DNA of 64,000 bases from Exiguobacterium indicum HHS 31 (GCF_001939065.1 NZ_MPSZ01000001.1:186001-250000), one strand, 5' to 3'; shown: positions 42,393-51,639, counted from the stretch's first letter. Translations and numbers: made by a program. Notes: generated by a model not told the origin, from the letters alone.

Positions 42393-42822
42393 ACGTGGAT
42401 TTACCTTATTTGAGATGACGGCGGTGCTGACAATCATTGCTTGTTTACTTGTTTTTTTATTACCGGCACTGTTTGAAAAACGACCGGACTGGATTCCGCT
42501 TGAACAAGAGGTTCGTCTGATGGAACAAGATATTCAGACACTTCGACTGATGCAGTACTCAAAGCAAGATCAATCATTGATGCAGTTTCGATTTCGAGGA
42601 GACGGTGCAGGATACCTTGTCCTTGCGGATGACCGGTTGTTATGGCAACGGACATTCCAAAATGGTCATACGTGTACCGTTCCACCCTCGAATCGCATCA
42701 TCTATTTTAAAAGCTATCACTCGATTTATGCAGCGACTTGGTCTTGCCGTTCGGCAACAGCCGAATATGAAATCAAATTCTTACTTGGGAACTATCAAAT
42801 GGCAATCCGTAAAGTGAGGTGA
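42361..42822 (+). CDS. comGD: Competence minor pseudopilin ComGD
   Basis: 153 aa. Type IV pilin-like N-terminus ERG-FTLFEMTAVLTIIACLLVFLLPALF with Glu at +5. The leader MIRRLANLRSERG is basic. The rest is unremarkable, as in minor pilins. AGGAG at 42346-42350 is 10 bases before ATG 42361; upstream in-frame codons lie within comGC. Expected to sit at the pilus tip or base. Confidence 0.9.
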   Translation: MIRRLANLRSERGFTLFEMTAVLTIIACLLVFLLPALFEKRPDWIPLEQEVRLMEQDIQTLRLMQYSKQDQSLMQFRFRGDGAGYLVLADDRLLWQRTFQNGHTCTVPPSNRIIYFKSYHSIYAATWSCRSATAEYEIKFLLGNYQMAIRKVR

Positions 42823-42827
42823 GAAGG

Positions 42828-43187
42828 ATGCAGAACGAACGCCAAGCGGGCTTCTCTTTGCTTGAAGTGATGCTCTCGATCGTTGCAATCGGTATCTTTA
42901 TGATGTTAGCGATTGATCCTTATCTCGATTTACGGACGAAACAAATGAAATGGGAACAAGAGACGGAACAGCTTGAGCAGATGGCGACGGATCAAGTTGA
43001 AAACCGAACAGCGTCCTATGTCCTGAAACAAGGAGAGTGGTGCAATGAAACGATGTGTCTTGCGAGCGGAATCCGGAATGACCCTTCTCGAACTCTCATT
43101 CGTCCTATGGCTGAGCCCACTTCTTCTGCTGGCAATCTTGACATTGACCCCTCTCGTTCGTCCGCCGGAAGTCAACCGAATGAATGA
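42828..43187 (+). CDS. comGE: Competence minor pseudopilin ComGE
   Basis: 119 aa. N-terminus RQAG-FSLLEVMLSIVAIGIFMMLAI is a pilin signal with Glu at +5. GAGGTGAGAAGG precedes ATG 42828. The last 48 codons overlap comGF in another frame by 143 bp, and the tail there is Ser/Pro-rich and not pilin-like, so either the gene runs on without a nearby stop or a frame change has altered its end. Confidence 0.8.
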   Translation: MQNERQAGFSLLEVMLSIVAIGIFMMLAIDPYLDLRTKQMKWEQETEQLEQMATDQVENRTASYVLKQGEWCNETMCLASGIRNDPSRTLIRPMAEPTSSAGNLDIDPSRSSAGSQPNE

Positions 43188-43473
43188 AAAATTGTTCTTT
43201 CATACCGTGGAACGACTGATGTGGCGTAGTACGATGTGTGAGCGCGTCGGAGACGAGATTCGTGGAATGGACGTCAATCCGGGAGAGACGGCTGAAAAGT
43301 GGCGTCTCGTCCGTGTGCAAGATCAACTGCGTCTCAAGAAAGAACAGGGAGGTGAACTGACATACGCCCGCGACGTCAAACACTATACCGTGACAGGGGA
43401 TGCCGAGATTCTCTCGATTCAGTTGAACGACAGCAGACGTTCCTTCCGATGCGTCAGGAAGGATTCATCTTGA
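43045..43473 (+). CDS. comGF: Competence minor pseudopilin ComGF
   Basis: 142 aa. N-terminus ESG-MTLLELSFVLWLSPLLLLAIL has the pilin cleavage pattern (Gly, then Met, Glu at +5) and a membrane helix. The family block LRLKKEQGGELTYARDVKHYTV follows. GGAGAGTGGTGCA is the ribosome site for ATG 43045. It overlaps comGE by 143 bp and comGG by 25 bp. Minor pilin of the DNA-uptake apparatus. Confidence 0.88.
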   Translation: MKRCVLRAESGMTLLELSFVLWLSPLLLLAILTLTPLVRPPEVNRMNEKLFFHTVERLMWRSTMCERVGDEIRGMDVNPGETAEKWRLVRVQDQLRLKKEQGGELTYARDVKHYTVTGDAEILSIQLNDSRRSFRCVRKDSS

Positions 43474-43742
43474 TTCAAACGTTACTGTTACTTCTAGGAA
43501 TGGGAGTCGTGCTCTTGATTTCTTGTCAGCAAATTGACGAAGAGATGCGGCATCATCAGTTAGAGCAAGAAGCCCTTCAACTCGAGTCTCTCATCCGAGC
43601 GGCGAAAGCAGATTGTACGAAGGACGAGACCCTCCGCTACCCAATCGGACAAGTCAGCTGTACAGCAACCGATAAAGGCTTTAAAATGGAAGCGAGATTA
43701 GAGAATGGTCAAAGAATCGAGGCGGTCGTCACACATGAGTAA
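43449..43742 (+). CDS. comGG: Competence minor pseudopilin ComGG
   Basis: 97 aa. MRQEGFILIQTLLLLLGMGVVLLIS gives a pilin-like start, but Gln replaces Glu at +5, an exception also known for ComGG in B. subtilis. It is shorter than the roughly 124 aa of B. subtilis ComGG. No good ribosome site precedes ATG 43449, suggesting coupling to comGF, with which it overlaps. Identity rests mainly on position and the hydrophobic start. Confidence 0.78.
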   Translation: MRQEGFILIQTLLLLLGMGVVLLISCQQIDEEMRHHQLEQEALQLESLIRAAKADCTKDETLRYPIGQVSCTATDKGFKMEARLENGQRIEAVVTHE

Positions 43743-44220
43743 GGTTTATTTGATTGGGTTTATGGGAACTGGTAAAACAGCCGTCGGACATCGATTGGGT
43801 TCACAATACGAGGTCGACGAACTGGATGAACGGTTCGAACAGGAACATGGACAAACGATTACCGCTTTTTTCGCTGAGCATGGCGAAGCAGGGTTTCGTA
43901 CACATGAAAGCGAATTGTTGAAGAGTAGCAATGCGGAAGTGGTCGTCACAGGTGGCGGGATCGTCGAACGAGAAGAGAACCGACTGTACATGCAGGAGTC
44001 CGGAACAGTCGTCTGGATCGATACACCCTTTGATTTGATTTGGGAACGGATCGCCGCTGATCCGAATCGTCCACTCGTGACAGAACGGGAACAAGTGAGA
44101 CGATTGTTTGAACGTCGCTATTCCTTATATGCTGGAGTTGCTACTGTCCGACTTGAAGGAACGGCATCAATCGAAGAATTAACGTGTGCGATTGAAACTG
44201 TATTGGAGGAGAAGTCATGA
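43735..44220 (+). CDS. aroK: Shikimate kinase
   Basis: 161 aa. It phosphorylates shikimate in the aromatic amino-acid pathway; aroQ of the same route lies 9 kb away. Walker A GFMGTGKTAVG at residues 8-18, the shikimate-binding Asp in DELDERFEQ, the TGGGIVERE loop, and the LID region NRPLVTE. It overlaps comGG by 8 bp and the next small gene by 4 bp, so it is carried by the comG transcript or an internal promoter. ATG 43735 is preferred over the upstream in-frame ATG at 43705. Confidence 0.95.
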   Translation: MSKVYLIGFMGTGKTAVGHRLGSQYEVDELDERFEQEHGQTITAFFAEHGEAGFRTHESELLKSSNAEVVVTGGGIVEREENRLYMQESGTVVWIDTPFDLIWERIAADPNRPLVTEREQVRRLFERRYSLYAGVATVRLEGTASIEELTCAIETVLEEKS

Positions 44221-44531
44221 TTTGGATTACGTTAGGTATTATTTTATTGGCTATTATAGGACTCGTGTTGTTCGGATTCAGTCTTTACAAAAAGAAGCTG
44301 TCTCAGGATATTCGGCAGTTAAAACAACTGATGGAGCGCTTTACGATTCGTCAGCAAACCTTGCAGACGAACATTGATCATACGACGCAGCGAATCGATC
44401 AAATCAAAGGGAATATCAATCGAATCACTGAAGAAGGAAATCGTGTGAAGCAAGGAGCGAGCCAATTGGTGACGGAAGGTCGTCGACTCCAGGAGGAAAT
44501 CAAACGAACTGCCGGAATCAAACAATTTTGA
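44217..44531 (+). CDS. Small membrane-anchored coiled-coil protein
   Basis: 104 aa. One N-terminal membrane helix (residues 1-23), a short basic turn SLYKKKLS, then a long heptad-rich helix (about 30-95) with QLKQLMERF and many Gln and Arg residues. Resembles DUF948-like or YtxH-like single-span proteins but not recognised. Overlap ATGA with aroK indicates coupling. GGAGGAG precedes ATG 44217. Location at the end of the comG-aroK cluster does not itself give a function. Confidence 0.75.
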   Translation: MIWITLGIILLAIIGLVLFGFSLYKKKLSQDIRQLKQLMERFTIRQQTLQTNIDHTTQRIDQIKGNINRITEEGNRVKQGASQLVTEGRRLQEEIKRTAGIKQF

Positions 44532-44563
44532 AATGGCTTTCATGGGAAGAATATGAAACAATA

Positions 44564-44597
44564 GGAGAGAAGGGACAGGGTCCTTTCTCTCTTTTTC
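44564..44597 (+). terminator. Terminator of the comG-aroK cluster
   Basis: GAGAGAAGG / CCTTTCTCTC, loop GACAGGGT, then TTTTTCG. The stretch 44598-44715 before gcvT shows no glycine riboswitch. Confidence 0.85.
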
Positions 44598-44715
44598 GTA
44601 TGTTCCTTTTTCCGAATAATACTAGATAATTATGATTTTAATTGGTAAGATGGATTTGAAAATGGAACATTAAAGAGAAGAGAGAGTGAAAACGTTCGTA
44701 AATAGGGGGATTTGT

Positions 44716-45798
44716 ATGAGTCAAACGACATTGAAAAGAACACCGTTATTCGAGACGGTTTCGCAAACCGGTAAGATGGTGGATTTTGCGGGATTTGAAA
44801 TGCCAGTTTTGTTTTCCTCGATTAAAGAAGAACACGTTGCAGTAAGGGAGAACGTCGGCATGTTCGATGTCTCGCACATGGGAGAACTGTTCGTCAGCGG
44901 ACCGGATGCTCTGACGTTTTTACAAGCTACATTATCGAACGATATTTCGAAGATTGCGGTGGGGCAAGCGCAATATAACGTCTTATGCCAAGAAGACGGT
45001 GGGACAGTGGATGATTTACTCGTCTATCGTTTGGCAGAAACGGACTATCTTCTCGTCGTCAATGCTTCGAACATTGAAAAAGACGAACAACATTTACGTC
45101 ACTATCTAACAGGGGACGTCACGCTTGAGAATCAATCGGAACAATATGGTCAAATTGCGGTCCAAGGACCACGTGCGGAAGCCATCCTTTCCGGCATGAC
45201 ACCACTTGTCTTATCAGAGATCGGATTTTTCAAGTTCCAACGGGGGACGGTTGCAGGAGTGGAAATGATCGTCTCACGCAGTGGGTACACAGGGGAAGAT
45301 GGATTCGAACTCTACATGGCAGCTGGTGACGCACCTGCTGTCTGGCAAGCACTGCTTGAGCAAGGTGTCGTACCATGCGGGCTCGGGGCACGTGACACAT
45401 TACGTTTTGAGGCATGTCTTCCACTTTATGGACATGAATTATCAGCAACGATTTCACCAATCGAAGCGGGAATGGGCTTTGCGGTCAAACCACAAGTCAA
45501 ACCGTTCGTCGGTTCAGAGGTCTTGTTGCAACAGAAAGAACAAGGAGCACCGCGACGCTTGATCGGTCTTGAATTACTCGATAAAGGGATTGCGCGTCAA
45601 GATGCACCGGTTTGGCATGACGGGGAAGTCGTTGGTGTGGTGACGACAGGTACGTTGCCGCCGACAGTCGGAAAAGCGATTGCTTGGGCACTCGTTCCTG
45701 CAGAAGTAGCGGAACAAGAGCAATTTGAAGTGGAAGTACGCGGAAAACGTTTAGCAGCGAAACGAACAGCGACACCGTTTTATCGTCGCACGAAATAA
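44716..45798 (+). CDS. gcvT: Glycine cleavage system T protein (aminomethyltransferase)
   Basis: 360 aa, the usual length. It takes the aminomethyl group from lipoyl-GcvH and passes the one-carbon unit to THF with release of ammonia. N-terminal RTPLFETVSQTGKMVDFAGFEMPV, FDVSHMGEL, NDISKIAVGQAQYNVLC, and the folate-site GYTGEDGFE. AGGGGGA precedes ATG 44716; the open frame upstream lacks a site. Heads the gcvT-gcvPA-gcvPB operon; gcvH is elsewhere. Confidence 0.96.
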   Translation: MSQTTLKRTPLFETVSQTGKMVDFAGFEMPVLFSSIKEEHVAVRENVGMFDVSHMGELFVSGPDALTFLQATLSNDISKIAVGQAQYNVLCQEDGGTVDDLLVYRLAETDYLLVVNASNIEKDEQHLRHYLTGDVTLENQSEQYGQIAVQGPRAEAILSGMTPLVLSEIGFFKFQRGTVAGVEMIVSRSGYTGEDGFELYMAAGDAPAVWQALLEQGVVPCGLGARDTLRFEACLPLYGHELSATISPIEAGMGFAVKPQVKPFVGSEVLLQQKEQGAPRRLIGLELLDKGIARQDAPVWHDGEVVGVVTTGTLPPTVGKAIAWALVPAEVAEQEQFEVEVRGKRLAAKRTATPFYRRTK

Positions 45799-45811
45799 GG
45801 GGGATATTTCT

Positions 45812-47158
45812 ATGGATTTTCGTTATTTACCAATGACAGCAGAAGATGAGCAGGCGATGTTACAGACGATCGGTGCAGCATCGATCGAAGATTTACTCGC
45901 TGATATCCCGGCATCCGTCCGTGATAACGGTACATTGGAAGAAGTCGGTGTGCCACTTCCGGAAACGGACTTGATTCGGACGCTATCGAAGCTTGCCGAC
46001 CAAAACATGAATACGAAACAATATCCATCATTCCTTGGCGCAGGCATCTATGATCACTATGCACCTGCTGTCGTCAATCATATGTTACTGCGCTCAGAGT
46101 TTTACACTGCCTATACACCATATCAGCCAGAGATTTCGCAAGGTGAGCTACAAGCGATTTTTGAATTCCAATCGATGATTTGTGAATTGACAGGGATGGA
46201 TGTCGCGAACTCGTCGATGTATGACGGTATCACGGCGTTAGCGGAAGCGGCCATGCTTGCTTGTGCCCATACGAAGAAAAAGACGATCGTTCTTTCAGAC
46301 GGCGTTCACCCGGAAGCGCACGATGTCGTTCGGACGTATGCGAACGGTCCAGGACTAAACGTCGAGACGTTGGCGCTTGAGCAAGGTGTCACACGGATCG
46401 ATCAACTCGATGCCATCGAAGACGTCGCCTGTGTCATCGTGCAGTATCCGAACTTCTACGGTCGTGTCGAAGAACTACAAGCATTGGCCGATGCGACTCA
46501 TGCTCGTGGTGCGCTGTTCATCGTCTCTGCGAATCCACTGGCACTCGGTATCTTAGAAGCGCCAGGTAAACTTGGCGCTGACATTACGATCGGAGATTGC
46601 CAACCGTTCGGAATTCCACAAAGCTTTGGTGGACCGACATGTGGTTATTTCACGACGACAAAAGCGTTGATGCGTAAGATTCCGGGACGTCTCGTTGGAC
46701 AGACCGTCGATGAGAATGGGAAACGCGGTTTCGTTCTGACGTTACAAGCACGTGAACAACACATTCGCCGTGACAAGGCGACATCTAACATCTGTTCGAA
46801 CCAAGCGTTGAATGCACTCGCTGCTTCGATCGCGATGAGTGCACTCGGAAAACGGGGTATCCGGGAACTCGCGACACGTAACTTGCAAACGGCACATGCA
46901 TTAAAACAAAAGCTGAAACAGGCTGGCTTTACGATCGTTGACGATGGACCGAGCTTCAATGAATTCGTCGTTACGCTACCAATCGACGCGACACGTGCGA
47001 GTCAACAATTGCTCGATCACGGGATCATCGGCGGTTTACCGTTAGGATCGTATGACGCAGCGCGTCAAAATGAAATGCTTGTTTGTGCAACGGAATTACG
47101 GACGAATGAAGAGTTGGATCAATTCGTGACAGCGTTAGGGGGACTCACACATGAATGA
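45812..47158 (+). CDS. gcvPA: Glycine dehydrogenase (decarboxylating) subunit 1
   Basis: 448 aa. P-protein subunit without the PLP lysine, paired with GcvPB. Key blocks are [63 protein letters not shown] and [18 protein letters not shown] (seen as [19 protein letters not shown]). It forms the decarboxylating core of the glycine cleavage system. AAGGGGGA precedes ATG 45812. Overlaps gcvPB by 8 bp. Confidence 0.97.
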   Translation: MDFRYLPMTAEDEQAMLQTIGAASIEDLLADIPASVRDNGTLEEVGVPLPETDLIRTLSKLADQNMNTKQYPSFLGAGIYDHYAPAVVNHMLLRSEFYTAYTPYQPEISQGELQAIFEFQSMICELTGMDVANSSMYDGITALAEAAMLACAHTKKKTIVLSDGVHPEAHDVVRTYANGPGLNVETLALEQGVTRIDQLDAIEDVACVIVQYPNFYGRVEELQALADATHARGALFIVSANPLALGILEAPGKLGADITIGDCQPFGIPQSFGGPTCGYFTTTKALMRKIPGRLVGQTVDENGKRGFVLTLQAREQHIRRDKATSNICSNQALNALAASIAMSALGKRGIRELATRNLQTAHALKQKLKQAGFTIVDDGPSFNEFVVTLPIDATRASQQLLDHGIIGGLPLGSYDAARQNEMLVCATELRTNEELDQFVTALGGLTHE

Positions 47159-48620
47159 GCAAACATTGATTTTTGAAATTTCTAAACCGGGTCGTATCGC
47201 CTATAGCTTACCGTTACCGACTGTCGATGAGGTGGCAGTAGAAGAATTGTTACCGACCTCGATGTTACGGAAGGAAGACGTGGCGCTACCGGAAGTATCT
47301 GAACTGGATCTCGTCCGTCACTACACGGCACTCTCGAACCGTAACCATGGTGTGGATTCTGGATTCTATCCACTCGGGTCATGTACGATGAAATACAATC
47401 CGAAAATCAATGAAGATATGGCACGCCTCCCTGGGTTTGCACACATTCACCCGCTTCAACCAGTCGAAAGTGTCCAAGGGGCACTCGGTTTGATGTATGA
47501 TCTGCAAGAAAAACTCGCAGTCATCACAGGAATGGATGAAGTGACGCTTCAGCCGGCGGCGGGAGCACACGGTGAATGGACAGGCTTGATGCTGATTAAG
47601 GCCTACCATCATGCACGTGGTGACTTTAAACGGACGAAAGTCCTCGTACCGGACTCGGCACACGGAACGAACCCCGCATCGGCATCTGTCGCTGGATTTG
47701 ATACCGTGACGGTCTTATCGGATGAACGTGGTCTCGTTGATTTAGCGGACTTAAAGAAAAAAGTCGGTGACGATACAGCGGCACTCATGTTGACGAATCC
47801 AAACACGCTCGGTTTATTTGAGTCGGATATCGTCGAAATCGCCAAAGCGGTTCATGAGGCAGGCGGAAAACTGTACTACGATGGTGCGAACTCGAATGCG
47901 ATCATGGGCATCGCTCGACCAGGGGACATGGGCTTTGATGTCGTTCACTTGAACTTGCATAAGACGTTCACAGGACCGCACGGTGGCGGCGGACCAGGAT
48001 CGGGTCCAGTAGGGGTCAAACAAGATTTGATTCCGTATTTACCGAAACCAATCGTCCGCAAAGAGGAAGAGCGTTATGTCCTCGACTACGATCGTCCGGA
48101 AGCAATCGGTCGTGTCAAACCATTCTACGGTAACTTCGGCATCAACGTTCGTGCCTATAGCTATATTCGGACGATGGGTGGAGCAGGTCTCGCTCGCGTC
48201 TCGAAAGAAGCGGTCTTGAATGCGAACTATATGTTGGCTCGTCTCAAAGGTGCGTATGACGCGCCATACGACGTCTATTGCAAGCACGAATTCGTCTTGT
48301 CGGGTAAACGTCAAAAAGCACTAGGTGTCCGGACGCTTGACATCGCTAAACGTCTGCTTGACTTTGGATACCATCCACCAACGATCTACTTCCCATTGAA
48401 CGTCGAGGAGTGTATCATGATCGAACCGACGGAAACAGAGTCGAAAGAAACACTCGATGCCTTCTGTGATGCGATGCTCCAGATTGCAAAAGAGGTCGAA
48501 GAGACACCGGATGTCGTCTTGAACGCACCACACACGACAATCGTCAAACGGATGGATGAGACACTTGCTGCTCGAAAACCGGTCTTACGCTACGAACCAA
48601 AACAAGAAGTACACGCATAA
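47151..48620 (+). CDS. gcvPB: Glycine dehydrogenase (decarboxylating) subunit 2
   Basis: 489 aa. Carries the PLP-binding lysine in [18 protein letters not shown] (about residue 273), and [15 protein letters not shown] near residue 73. Acts with GcvPA to decarboxylate glycine and load the aminomethyl group on lipoyl-GcvH. Start overlaps the gcvPA stop; AGGGGGA lies about 11 bases upstream. Last gene of the operon. Confidence 0.97.
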   Translation: MNEQTLIFEISKPGRIAYSLPLPTVDEVAVEELLPTSMLRKEDVALPEVSELDLVRHYTALSNRNHGVDSGFYPLGSCTMKYNPKINEDMARLPGFAHIHPLQPVESVQGALGLMYDLQEKLAVITGMDEVTLQPAAGAHGEWTGLMLIKAYHHARGDFKRTKVLVPDSAHGTNPASASVAGFDTVTVLSDERGLVDLADLKKKVGDDTAALMLTNPNTLGLFESDIVEIAKAVHEAGGKLYYDGANSNAIMGIARPGDMGFDVVHLNLHKTFTGPHGGGGPGSGPVGVKQDLIPYLPKPIVRKEEERYVLDYDRPEAIGRVKPFYGNFGINVRAYSYIRTMGGAGLARVSKEAVLNANYMLARLKGAYDAPYDVYCKHEFVLSGKRQKALGVRTLDIAKRLLDFGYHPPTIYFPLNVEECIMIEPTETESKETLDAFCDAMLQIAKEVEETPDVVLNAPHTTIVKRMDETLAARKPVLRYEPKQEVHA

Positions 48621-48630
48621 GCTATTTCAT

Positions 48631-48674
48631 AAAAAAGAGGATTTCTCCGACGAAGGAGAGATCCTCTTTTTGCG
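48631..48674. terminator. Bidirectional terminator between gcvPB and yqhL
   Basis: AAAAAAGAGGATTTCTCC / GGAGAGATCCTCTTTTT with loop GACGAA. Confidence 0.93.
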
Positions 48675-48686
48675 ATGAACGAAGCA

Positions 48687-49067
48687 TTAGCTCCGTTTGA
48701 TTTTTCCTGACCACTGCTTGAATCCGCCTTTTAACTGATACAGATTCGTATAGCCTGCTTTTTTCAAGACTTTTGCAGCCTGTGAAGAACGCATGCTACC
48801 TTGACAATACAAGTAAATCGGCATGTCTTTTCGTAATTCCTTCGAGCGCATCTTCATTTGGCTGACCGGGATGTTACGGGCACCGACGATGTGTCCACCT
48901 TTGAATTCCTGTGTTTCGCGAACATCGACGATTTGTGCTTTACGGTAGTTCGCACGGAATTCTTCTTGCGACAATTTCGTGATGCCTTTGACCGGCATGA
49001 AACGCCAAGCGATGTAGGCGATCAGCGCGACCCATAATACGATCGTAATGATAGTTCCAGTTTCCAT
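48687..49067 (-). CDS. yqhL: Membrane-anchored rhodanese-like protein (YqhL)
   Basis: 126 aa. One N-terminal membrane helix (residues 4-22), then a single rhodanese domain with QIVDVRETQEFKGGHIVGARNIP and the active-site loop YLYCQGSMRSSQA (Cys then the CxGxxRS pattern). It may transfer sulphur or handle thiols. ATG 49067 is preferred over ATG 49136 because the latter extends beyond the usual start and over the lipM promoter region; a weak GGAAG lies upstream. Divergent from lipM, as in Bacillus subtilis. Confidence 0.9.
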   Translation of the reverse strand: METGTIITIVLWVALIAYIAWRFMPVKGITKLSQEEFRANYRKAQIVDVRETQEFKGGHIVGARNIPVSQMKMRSKELRKDMPIYLYCQGSMRSSQAAKVLKKAGYTNLYQLKGGFKQWSGKIKRS

Positions 49068-49205
49068 ATTCGACTTCCAACCCCTTCGTTCGTTTAACCT
49101 CTGTTTCATTATAGTCAACGAAATCGATTTCGGCAATCGACTCGTGATTGCGCGACCGAGAATGGGTTTGATACACTAAGACGGAAACGTTTTGGGGGTG
49201 CTCAA

Positions 49206-50036
49206 GTGAACAGAGAGTGGCAAGTGTTGACGACGCCGGCGATGGAGCCGGCAATGAACATGGCAATTGATGAAGCATTGATTCAGTTCGTCGGGCGTGG
49301 TGAAATCGCACCAACGCTTCGTTTTTACTCATGGGAACCACGCGGACTAAGTGTTGGTCATTTTCAACGGGCAACCCGTGATATCGATCGTGAGCGGATC
49401 GCAGAGCTCGGGATTCCAATCGTGCGTCGGATGACAGGAGGGCGCGCTGTCTTGCATGCAGACGAGTTGACATACAGTGTCGTCATCCCGGAAGATACAG
49501 AAGGTTTACCACGCACGGTCATCGAAAGTTATCGGATGTTGACGGAAGGGATTCGCAAAGGATACCATCACCTCGGCATTCCGGTCGAATTTTCCGTTCC
49601 GTTGACGGAAGAGGAAAAAGAAGAATTACGGAAGCCGAAATCAGCCGTTTGTTTTGATGCAGCATCGTATTATGAACTCGCTGTCGGAAAACGGAAAGTC
49701 GCCGGAAGTGCACAAGTCCGCCATCAAGGCGTTGTCCTGCAGCACGGCTCGGTCCCGCTCTCTGTCGATGAAGGTGAATTGTTTGATTGTTTCTTGTATG
49801 ATGATGAGTCAACGCGCGAGCGGATGAAAGCACGTTTTTCAGGTAAAGCTGTCGCTTTGAATGAGCTAGCAGGTCGCGCTGTAGCATTTGACGAGGTACG
49901 AGAAGCGTTCACGAAAGGCTTTGAAGAGGCGCTTGATTTGTCGTTCGTTCCGTTAACGTTCACTAGCGAGCAGTGGCAGGAGATTGAGCGTCTTGCCGAG
50001 AAATACCGTAGTGATGAGTGGAACTGGAAACGCTAA
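49206..50036 (+). CDS. lipM: Octanoyltransferase LipM
   Basis: 276 aa. It moves octanoate from acyl carrier protein to GcvH in Bacillus-type lipoate synthesis, so it serves the neighbouring glycine cleavage genes. The LplA/LipB fold is shown by MNMAIDEALIQF, SVGHFQ, PIVRRMTGGRAVLHADELTYSVV, the catalytic Cys in KSAVCFDAASYYELA, and KVAGSAQVRHQGVVLQHGS. GTG start at 49206 with GGGGGTG upstream. 24 bp before mntR. Confidence 0.94.
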   Translation: MNREWQVLTTPAMEPAMNMAIDEALIQFVGRGEIAPTLRFYSWEPRGLSVGHFQRATRDIDRERIAELGIPIVRRMTGGRAVLHADELTYSVVIPEDTEGLPRTVIESYRMLTEGIRKGYHHLGIPVEFSVPLTEEEKEELRKPKSAVCFDAASYYELAVGKRKVAGSAQVRHQGVVLQHGSVPLSVDEGELFDCFLYDDESTRERMKARFSGKAVALNELAGRAVAFDEVREAFTKGFEEALDLSFVPLTFTSEQWQEIERLAEKYRSDEWNWKR

Positions 50037-50060
50037 TGAATGAAATGGGAAGGTGATGTC

Positions 50061-50483
50061 GTGCCAACTCCGAGTATGGAAGATTATTTGGAACAAATTT
50101 ATAAACTGATTGAAGATAAAGGATACGCTCGCGTATCGGATATAGCGGAGTCGTTAGGAGTTCACCCGTCCTCGGTAACGAAGATGGTTCAAAAGCTCGA
50201 CCGGGAGACGTACCTTGTTTACGAAAAGTATCGGGGTCTCATGCTGACACCTAAAGGACGCAAAATCGGAAAGCGTCTCGTGGAACGACACGCCTTACTT
50301 GAAGATTTTCTTCGTCTCGTTGGTGTGGATGAAGAACTGATTTATAAGGATGTCGAAGGAATCGAGCATCATATTAGTATCGAAGCGTTGGATAAGATTA
50401 ACGGAATGATTCAGTTCTTTGCGGAACGTCCTGGTTTGAAAGAGGAACTGCATCGCTATCAACAAGCCCATCCAGAGGATTGA
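50061..50483 (+). CDS. mntR: Manganese-dependent transcriptional repressor MntR
   Basis: 140 aa, DtxR family. N-terminal winged helix [40 protein letters not shown] (split into the first three helices), then the dimer and metal region with [17 protein letters not shown] and EGIEHHIS, containing the Glu/His ligands. It represses Mn(II) uptake genes when Mn is sufficient. GTG 50061 gives the known TPSMEDY start and AAGGTGAT precedes it; the ATG at 50040 adds MKWEGDV. No transporter target is in the window. Confidence 0.94.
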   Translation: MPTPSMEDYLEQIYKLIEDKGYARVSDIAESLGVHPSSVTKMVQKLDRETYLVYEKYRGLMLTPKGRKIGKRLVERHALLEDFLRLVGVDEELIYKDVEGIEHHISIEALDKINGMIQFFAERPGLKEELHRYQQAHPED

Positions 50484-50497
50484 GGCTTGTTTTTTTA
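50461..50497 (+). terminator. Terminator of mntR
   Basis: ACAAGCC / GGCTTGT with a 15-base loop that includes the mntR stop codon, then TTTTTT. Confidence 0.75.
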
Positions 50498-50577
50498 TAG
50501 TTCCTTGCTAAAAAAAGTTCTCAAACACGAACGATCCATTACATTTTTATGATAAAGTGCGCATTTTAAGTTAGATA

Positions 50578-50586
50578 TGCTATACT
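50578..50586 (+). promoter_or_regulatory. Extended -10 promoter of hpt
   Basis: TGCTATACT (TG at 50578, TATACT at 50581). Predicted start near 50593. Confidence 0.55.
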
Positions 50587-50632
50587 GAGCCTGAAAATGG
50601 ACGAAGGGGGTGGCGGGTGTTCGCACCTTGTC

Positions 50633-51160
50633 ATGGAAATCACGATTAAAGAAAAATTAGTGTCGGAGTCACAACTGAAAGAAAAGGTTCGTGAATTAGC
50701 ACAACAGATCGAAGTGGATGCGGCTGGGCGTCAAATCGTTCTCGTCGTCGTGTTAAAAGGGTCGATGGTCTTTGCTGCGGATTTGATGCGCGAAATCAAA
50801 GGAAGCGTTCAAATTGATACAGTCGCGTGCTCTTCTTACGGAACAAAGACCGTCTCTTCCGGGCGTGTTCAGTTGAAGAAAGATCTCGATCTCGATGTGC
50901 AAGGGAAATATGTCGTCGTCATCGAAGATATCATCGACACAGGGCGGACGCTCCATTTCTTATGTGATCACATGAAATTGCATCAACCCGGAGTTCTCAA
51001 AGTATGTACATTGCTTGATAAACCGGCACGTCGTGAAGTAAAACTCGACGCAGACTATGTCGGTTTCGAGATTCCGGATTACTTCGTTGTTGGGTACGGA
51101 ATCGATTGTGCGGAGGAATATCGCAATCTACCGTATATCGGTTGGGTCGAAACGGATTGA
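50633..51160 (+). CDS. hpt: Hypoxanthine phosphoribosyltransferase
   Basis: 175 aa. It salvages hypoxanthine or guanine to IMP/GMP with PRPP. The PRPP loop VVVIEDIIDTGRTL (about residue 100), VVLKGSMVFAADLMR and the C-terminal DYVGFEIPDYFVVGYGID are typical of bacterial Hpt. Initiation is odd: ATG 50633 has no normal ribosome site at the right distance, the G-rich stretch GGGGGTGGCGGG is 17-25 bases away, and an in-frame ATG at 50597 lies about 4 bases from the predicted transcript start. In Bacillus subtilis hpt is next to tilS and ftsH, so this copy is in an unusual place or is a paralogue. Confidence 0.88.
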   Translation: MEITIKEKLVSESQLKEKVRELAQQIEVDAAGRQIVLVVVLKGSMVFAADLMREIKGSVQIDTVACSSYGTKTVSSGRVQLKKDLDLDVQGKYVVVIEDIIDTGRTLHFLCDHMKLHQPGVLKVCTLLDKPARREVKLDADYVGFEIPDYFVVGYGIDCAEEYRNLPYIGWVETD

Positions 51161-51163
51161 ACA

Positions 51164-51205
51164 CGAAAAAAGGAGGTTCGTCGCATGACGAATCTCCTTT
51201 TTAAT
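51164..51205. terminator. Bidirectional terminator between hpt and yqhP
   Basis: AAAAAGGAGGTTCGTC / GACGAATCTCCTTTTT with loop GCAT. Confidence 0.92.
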
Positions 51206-51217
51206 GTACTTCTGAAA

Positions 51218-51619
51218 TTAAAAAGCACGTTTTTTCTTTTTGCCTTTTTTTCCTTCGATCACTGTCAGATGAGGCGCTTTTGAACGATCGCGCAACGGTC
51301 TGACTTTATTCGATGCCGGCGCTTTTGAGGACTTGACCGGTTTTTTCTTAAAGTCTGTCCGGCGAACAGAATTCGAAGAGCCATGCATTTTTTTTGATTG
51401 AGCGACGGATTTTCGGTACTGAGCATTTGCGCCCGTTCCGACGCTTCGATTACGAGTCAGGAACTTAAAGAGCAAGAAGATGATCCCGGCGGTAATCCCG
51501 AAGAACAGCAATTGTGAAAACAGACTACTTGGATTATTGACGAGTTTATATCCGAAGCCGACAAAAGCGAACAGTAACACGACGAGTGCAAATGTAGAAC
51601 CAATGCGTTGTCTGATCAT
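51218..51619 (-). CDS. yqhP: SA1362/YqhP family membrane protein
   Basis: 133 aa. Two N-terminal membrane helices (residues about 8-27 and 35-53), then a very basic soluble tail with many Lys, Arg and Ser, ending KKGKKKKRAF. Function unknown. ATG 51619 with GGGGTGAT upstream. Gene order yqhP-yqhQ matches Bacillus subtilis, and the YqhQ gene is just upstream on the same strand. Confidence 0.88.
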   Translation of the reverse strand: MIRQRIGSTFALVVLLFAFVGFGYKLVNNPSSLFSQLLFFGITAGIIFLLFKFLTRNRSVGTGANAQYRKSVAQSKKMHGSSNSVRRTDFKKKPVKSSKAPASNKVRPLRDRSKAPHLTVIEGKKGKKKKRAF

Positions 51620-51639
51620 AATATCACCCCTGTTATCGA

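Noticed and set aside
44598-44715. Glycine riboswitch upstream of gcvT, as in Bacillus
   Set aside because: The leader is too short and shows no tandem glycine aptamer core. Only a terminator and an A/T-rich stretch are present.
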